A stretch of 64,000 bases of DNA from positions 6,844,001-6,908,000 of the forward strand of contig PUDQ02000001.1 in assembly GCA_002964805.2 (NCBI GenBank), written 5' to 3'. Source of the stretch: Trametes villosa. Lineage: Eukaryota; Basidiomycota; Agaricomycetes; Polyporales; Polyporaceae. The notes beneath the pieces were generated by a model. The model was not told where the DNA came from. It saw only the letters and a program-made list of their open reading frames with translations, and did not search any database. The stretch's first letter is position 1. Every line of letters starts with the position of its first letter. Below, piece after piece: positions 58,694 to 64,000 of this stretch. The position numbers and the translations under genes were made by a program.

Positions 58694-58859
58694 ACGCGGG
58701 GCGTTGTGGCTGATGACCGCACCGACTACTCTCTGTCAGTCCAGAGCCGCTCTGTACATACCTCCCCCTCCCGCCGCGCATCCCCCTCCACCCCTCCGCC
58801 TCCCCCGCTTCTAATACTTCTTCGTTCTCTGATTAAGCGGGCTTGAGTTGATTTCCAAG

Positions 58860-59610
58860 ATGGTTGCGCCGACGTTCATTCTCACTCGCACTTTCGCGAT
58901 CTCTGCGCTCATCGTTGGTGGTAAGTCCCATCCGCCCTCCTAGAGCTCATTCTCCGATACTCATCCCAGAGTGCAGCGCTCCCAATCGCATACTCTGCGC
59001 CTGTTCCCACCGAGGCGGCGGTAGCGTCGTCCTCCCTCGACCGGCGCTTCTGCCGGATGATGGGCTGCCTCTTCGCTGAGCCCGAGGGCGATGCCAACTC
59101 CGTACGTCCTCTATCTGCCACATCTCGCACTCAGGACACCTTCCTCATCTACTACTGTTTCTCGCAGTCCAACTCGAGTGCCGCCGCCTCCGTCCCTCCC
59201 TCCGCAGAGGCTTCTGCCTCCGCATTGCAGGTCATAGACCTCCTCATCTCGGCGCTGCAGTCGGCCGCCTCGACACTCCGCCAGCCGTCCACAGCGCAAG
59301 CTGCGCTTCCCGCAGTGAACGCCGCGATACCCAGCGCGGTAGACGCTGCTGAACCCGTCGAAGGAGATGCGCTCGCAGCGATCGTAGCTACTCTCGCGAA
59401 TGCTGCCGTACCCGCCGACGCCACCAGCGTAGAAGATGTCGCGAGCCCTGCGCTACCCGCGGACGCGCAGGAAGACGCATCGGAACCAGCGGTAGAGGTC
59501 GTCGGCTTCAGTACCGTTGCGAGTACAGACGTACGTGCACTTATCTCCCTCTCCCTAAACAGCCCGTGTTGACCGCATATATGCAGGTGGTTGCCTCCGC
59601 ATCGACGTGA
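58860..59610 (+). CDS. Secreted protein with one CRxMGCL motif, 190 aa
   Basis: Exons 58860-58920, 58977-59101, 59168-59530 and 59587-59610 join to 573 nt. The signal sequence MVAPTFILTRTFAISAL matches the four-repeat precursor, as does the phase-1 intron inside it. SSLDRRFCRMMGCLFAEP carries the motif once (Cys46 and Cys51) directly behind a dibasic RR. The remaining 130 residues are Ala/Ser/Pro/Glu-rich with helical heptads (VIDLLISALQSAASTL) and no further cysteine. The last exon encodes only seven residues; its acceptor and the stop fit, but the end is the least certain part. It may be a single-copy peptide precursor or a small secreted effector-like protein. Confidence 0.8.
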
Positions 59611-60335
59611 TACTCCCTCCCCAAGCCCCGTCTCCGTCCCCTCATCTCGAGGGCAACACCCACACTCCTTCCCTACACATTCCTTCCCCCCATCTCGCTC
59701 CCACCGCGCCGCGCATACAAACCCTCGATCCTCGTTCGCCCACGCTACACCTTCATCCGCGCACTGGTGCGCCCAAAACCATCAGACGGCGCTCAGATCT
59801 CCGGCGCGCGCGCTCGAACCCGTTCCTTCCCACATTCGCCGTTGTTCAAGAGCTACAAGGGCTTCTTGTGCTGGACTCTTCACCGCCCCCTCCCTTCCCT
59901 CCATCTACACCACGTGCATCTCCCGCCCCACTCCCACACTCCTACCTTTCAGATCCGCTGTTGTACTATTCCTCGCGCTCCCTCGTCCTTGTTGCGTTAT
60001 CCCTCCGTTCACCCGTTTTCGCGTTACCTCTCCTTGTCGCCACCATGCGCTCGTCCGCATGCGGCGCCGCACCGTTATCTATGTCATACTAGTCGTCGCT
60101 CAGTACCCCGCCCGCTCTCGTCTCGTCGCCCCGCACAGTGTATTTCTAGTCGTGCAGTTATCGCTAGATGTGTCGTCCCTTCGTCTGGTCTTCGGGCTGT
60201 GGTTCACGTCGTTGTGTTTTAGTAGACCACTCGTAATTCAGCCGTGCACATCCCGGCATCTCCTTCTCAAGCCTGCTTGTGTGCGTGCGTATCCAAAAAC
60301 TAGGGCTGTTCAGCCTGGGGCAGAAAACGTAAAAG
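59611..60335. other. 3' flank, Pro/Ser-rich open frames without support
   Basis: A 274-codon plus-strand frame runs through pyrimidine-rich sequence and through the antisense of the tRNA gene; it is low-complexity and I treat it as 3' UTR and intergenic. Confidence 0.45.
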
Positions 60336-60409
60336 TGGACATGTCCGGGATTGAACCGGACCCCTCCCGCATGCTAAGCGGGCGTGATAACCAACTACAC
60401 CACATGCCC
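60336..60409 (-). tRNA. tRNA-Ala (AGC)
   Basis: A 74-nt intronless cloverleaf. The acceptor GGGCATG pairs with CATGTCC (one G-U), the anticodon arm is CCCGC-TTAGCAT-GCGGG with anticodon AGC, and the T arm is TCCGG-TTCAATC-CCGGA with discriminator A. CTTTT follows as a Pol III terminator. AGC with this loop indicates alanine. Confidence 0.95.
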
Positions 60410-61160
60410 TTATAGACGCTCATGTCTTGGTGGCAATACGATCCCGTGGACTGCACGCCTTGCTCAGAACTTGGAGCCCGCACAGTGGCACACACAGGGC
60501 TTCAACAAGTTACTCTCAGACCACCACCATCTCCATCGCAAGTAGGTACAGAGTTTCTATCACAGCGATAGAGGGTAAGCACACCATATCTTTGGACGAT
60601 ACATCCTACTCACGCAGGCGTTCAATCGAAATCAGGAGCCCGCGATACGGGCTGTCGTAGAAGCGGGAGTTCCAGGTCTCTCCGATCCGTCATGTACAAC
60701 GGGACCTTCACAGCGATAGCTTCCCTTGGATTGACCATAATCACCACCAGATTCAATGACTCAAGCGGCTATGAATGGCGCAATGCCAGGGTCGACGGCG
60801 TTCTTGAGCCGTATGCGTGTTCTATCCTGAGCTTCGTTCGCATCTAGCCCAGATCCTTACCCTGAGTGGTATGAAGGACTCCGATGGGAAGCTTCCGGGC
60901 GGGTATTGGCCGCATATCACCCTGAGCGGCCGAGCCCGCAAATCTTCCAAGCAGCATGGCCCGATCCTTGCCACGGTGCGGCCGTCTCAGGGATGCCTGT
61001 AGCACGCAGCGGCGGCGACGTCTGCTTGACGTTCCTCCCGCAGGGTTGAGCGCTGACAGCCCGCGGTCGATATCAAACAGCCCTAGCGAATGACGCGGAA
61101 CATCGCCTCCCCTCGCCTTCAGGGGCCGGTATGGATGCCGCAGTCCACCGCACGGCGAAG
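60410..61160. other. Intergenic between tRNA-Ala and the next gene
   Basis: No gene is supported. CACCCTGAGC-like words recur around 60850-60930 without forming a clear repeat. Confidence 0.4.
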
Positions 61161-61168
61161 TATAAAAG
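61161..61168 (+). promoter_or_regulatory. TATA box
   Basis: TATAAAAG, 59 bp between its end and the start codon at 61227; a strong consensus at a normal distance for a short 5' UTR. Confidence 0.6.
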
Positions 61169-61226
61169 GCCATCCATCCTGGGTAGCGATACGACGCACA
61201 AGTTCTCCCCCGCTATTCTTCGCATC

Positions 61227-62045
61227 ATGGACACACTATCCGAAGGTAAATGCCCCTTATTTTTTATCCCAGCTGGCAGCAGATACTGACTCTATCTCTC
61301 ACAGAGAGTATATATCCCCTCTTCGTGCCGAAGCAGCCCTCCGAGAAACTGAAGCAGAAGCCACGATACTTCGTACTGCTCATGGGCGGCGAATCGGGCG
61401 GGGTGAAGTTGGTGCGGGATCCTCCTTTGGAGACGAGTCCCGAGGACCAAGTCTGCCCCGGTCCCCAAGAAAAAGAGGCCGGAAGGGCTACACCCAATGC
61501 CTCCTCCCGGGGTTGCGGGATACTGGACATCTTCCGGTCCGTTTTCTCCAGTAAGGATACGTATTATGAAGATCTGGTGCGTTCTTTGTGGATCTTAGCA
61601 GTTCTTTCTGGTGGCCTTTTCTCGGCGAAATGGGTTTACTGACGTCTTACGTTGCTCCACATAGGAAGCCCAACCCCTCTTGGATCAGAGCGAAGCCTCA
61701 TGCACCTCCAGGCCATCTGGACGCCAGCCAAACAACACCGCTGCACCCGTTCCTACTCCTTCCGCCAACGCCGTCGTCGATTCTACCACCCGCACGTCAT
61801 CGATCACGCAAAAGCTCCTCGCCCGAGGACTGTCGCTCCCGGACGCCGAAAGGATCGCAGCTCTCTTCGCGTCCGCTGGAGTAATCGACAAGGCATCTCT
61901 GCGCGCATGCGCGCGCCTGAAACCCCCCCTCCGCAAGATCTTCCTCTACGAGTTGGAGCAGAAAGGGCGGTGGACGCGGATCCAAGAGCTCGCCGTCTTC
62001 GATATGTTGGATGCCATCGCGGAAAGGTCCCGATGCCGCCGGTAA
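61227..62045 (+). CDS. Unknown protein with C-terminal helical domain
   Basis: Exons 61227-61245, 61305-61576 and 61665-62045 give 223 aa starting MDTLSEESIYPLFVPKQ. The first half is charged and probably disordered (EKLKQKPRYFVLLMGG...). The last about 80 residues, LLARGLSLPDAERIAALFAS, then LRACARL, LRKIFLYELEQKG and IQELAVFDMLDAIAE, form a compact all-helical domain that I recall as a C-terminal module in other Agaricomycete unknowns. No signal peptide, so probably intracellular. A donor GTAAGT overlaps the stop; splicing to 62094 would replace the last residue and add an eight-residue tail ending at 62121. Function unknown. Confidence 0.7.
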
Positions 62046-62121
62046 GTGCTTCTTGTCCAGGTTCTTGTCCGTGGTTTCTGACTGTACGGCTAGTGATAAC
62101 AACCGGATTCCAGTAATGTAA

Positions 62122-63238
62122 CTAGTCCTTCCTGGAAACGCGCTCCCAAAATCGTCTCCTAGTCCTACCTGTTGTAGACGAGCTAGACCAGTCCTCGAGT
62201 AGGTTGATTCTGCACCCAACAATGATAGTCTTACACGTTGGATAGTCTTCTGCATACCGAAGAGAGACCGTGCTGCGAGACCGAGCCTCGACGCCAAGTC
62301 TGCAACCCTCAGCCTGCTAAGCAGCTTTCCCCCAACGTCGGCAGTACCGAATGCATGTGATCTTCTCCGGCGTGAGGTGAGTGTTCGCATCGCCGCTGTA
62401 CTCCTGCGCTTCGCCCTGCTCAAGGTTCAACTCAGGCACGCGGTATATCAGTGATTTACTCCAGCTCCAGGGCGTGCGTACTGAAGATCGTGCTCTCTAG
62501 CTCCCTCCGAGCCCCAATGTGTGGGAGTGTCTCTGGCCCGAATCGTCCTTGCACCACTTCCAGGTCATCCGGATACCACGTACGGCGCAGAGCAAGCCTC
62601 CACCCATACGCGCCACATCTCGCGCTCGCGTCCACACCCAGCGCGTGAGCAGGCCCTGCATAATTTGAAAGGGCTGGAAACGCCCCATCCGGCGAGATGC
62701 CACACGACTATCACCGCGAGCGGCGAGGTCGTTGATGAACACAAATCTTCCTCAACGTAAGACGAATGAAACAGACCGTAAGTCGCAACAATAGATGATG
62801 TGGGGCGTACTCACCTCTGGAATCACTTCCTCAGGAGGATCCCCCCTAGGTGCAGACAGGGGCCGTGAAAAATCTCAGTCCTTTATGGGGTTTCCAGAAC
62901 CTCTCCGGATAGTACGGCCTACGCCACAATGATGGATGTCACACAAACCTTGATGTTGTGGGTACCTGTGGGTCCATCCGGTTGATATCGCATCTAACAA
63001 CGTCGCTCATGTGTGCATGACAGCGCGCCCGCGGCGGCACCGTCCCAGGTCAGCTTACCGGTGACGAGAAGTGCTCTTACCTTGCAGGTCATAGCGATCA
63101 GGCCATGGCAGAGTGCTTAAGAGCTCCCTGAGCCAGGAGGACCGCACACTTCCCTTCGCCTTTCGCTCTTCTATTCACCTTTCTTGCCCACTCCTTCCAC
63201 CCTTTTACCGTTACCCCCAACGAAGCTTCAAGTTCACC
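62122..63238. other. Intergenic
   Basis: No supported gene. A minus-strand frame at 62497-62742 has moderately coding-like composition but no family and no clear splice partners. Confidence 0.4.
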
Positions 63239-63768
63239 ATGGTCGCCACCTTTATCCTTACTCGCGCGTTTGCCATCTCGGCCCTCGTTGCTGGGGGTAA
63301 GCCCTATCTAGTCCGTGCTGTTACATCCCGGGCTTATTTTTCTCACATTTTGTAGCTTTCACGGGGGCATTCGCTGCTCCCCTGCCTTCTCATGAAGTCG
63401 GCGCTGTTCACTCCCGTGTAAGTCTCTTTGAAGCGCGGCACTGGCACTAGGCTGAATTCTTGTCAATCGCCACTTAGGACATCGAGGCACGGTTCTGCCG
63501 TCAGATGGGTTGCCTGTTCGAGGTACCTACCGATGCACAGGACGTAGAGTCTACGGGGACCGCGGAGGCCGAAACCGATCGCATCGCCGTCGACGGCACG
63601 GAAGCCGTCTTCACGGTCGCGGGAGGCGATGAACAGCCTGCGACTGAGCCTTCCGAAGACGAAGCTGGCGAAGTCGACTCGATGTGTATCATCGGCCAGG
63701 ACTTTATCCTTGCTGGAGTGGTACTGAGCGTCCTTGACGGTTTACAGGAGCATGTCGACGGCGAATGA
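63239..63768 (+). CDS. Secreted protein with one CRxMGCL motif, 136 aa
   Basis: Exons 63239-63296, 63356-63417 and 63478-63768 join to 411 nt. MVATFILTRAFAISALVAGG starts a signal peptide, interrupted by the same phase-1 intron as its two paralogues, followed by AFTGAFAAPLP. ARFCRQMGCLFEVP holds the motif (Cys47, Cys52), here behind AR rather than a dibasic site. The rest is acidic (Glu/Asp/Thr-rich) and ends with MCIIGQDFILAGVVLSVLDGL, a hydrophobic stretch with a third cysteine. The second intron falls at the same place as in the four-repeat gene (after residue 40 against 41, phase 0), supporting common descent. Confidence 0.82.
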
Positions 63769-64000
63769 GCGAAGTACTTAACCTAACTGGCCATCCGGCC
63801 GCGGCGCTGCCGTACGGTGGTGGGTACGAATCTTCTCTCTTCACTCGCGCTCCGACTCACCAAGCGGTACGCGTCTCAGAGATTTCGGCAGACCATCAGA
63901 CTGGGCTACGTCTTCTTTCCCTGATCTGTCTTCGCGCGCGCCGCTTGGCAAGCGTACACGTCCATTTGGACCCAACTACTATCCCTTCGTTTGTATCCGA
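63769..64000. other. 3' flank to window end
   Basis: Pyrimidine-rich 3' UTR-like sequence; nothing else seen. Confidence 0.4.

Noticed and set aside
58115..58846. 243-codon plus-strand frame
   Set aside because: Starts with TTG, has mixed composition, and runs into the promoter of the next gene.
59591..60415. 274-codon plus-strand frame
   Set aside because: Pyrimidine-driven Pro/Ser low complexity that runs through the antisense of the tRNA-Ala gene.

Overview
The window reads as nuclear DNA of a filamentous basidiomycete, most likely an Agaricomycete (Polyporales-like, inferred from protein style only). It is GC-rich, with intron-dense genes whose introns are mostly 54-100 nt with GT..AG ends, HET-domain proteins, an F-box protein, MFS sugar transport, serine/threonine-rich GPI-anchored secreted proteins and a tRNA-Ala(AGC). 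I built the exon models by hand; for the main genes the spliced lengths come out as whole codons.

Left part (1-18.9 kb), ordinary single-copy genes: the last exon of a transportin (karyopherin beta-2), a HET-domain protein (-), an 11-exon sugar porter (-) whose last intron is GC-AG, a signal-peptide multi-pass membrane protein (+), an F-box protein (+), a second HET-domain protein (+) and one unresolved multi-exon gene (-).

Middle (about 18.9-54.4 kb), a tandem array: three diverged repeats of about 9.7-9.9 kb (net of insertions), each holding a GPI-anchored cupredoxin-fold protein (+), a 314-residue intact unknown protein (-) and about 6 kb of conserved sequence with no convincing gene. A fourth copy of the cupredoxin gene alone closes the array. 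The cupredoxin-like proteins keep the disulfide cysteines but have lost the expected copper-ligand positions. Unit A and the A/B junction carry four separate terminal-inverted-repeat elements, each placed precisely by comparison with unoccupied copies. Two of them sit between the CCAAT/CRE-like promoter boxes and the start codon of copies A and B; copies C and D have uninterrupted promoters. One element carries two outward-facing decayed tRNA-like modules.

Right part (54.5-64 kb): a 489-bp MITE flanks the array, followed by a previously unremarked family of three secreted proteins sharing a signal peptide of the type MVATFILTRAFAISAL and a CRxxGCL motif. In the first the motif occurs four times, each in its own phase-0 exon and three times directly after a dibasic (KR/RR) site. 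That is the layout of a Kex2-processed multi-copy peptide precursor, and it is the most interesting system in the window. tRNA-Ala and one unknown intracellular protein lie among these genes.
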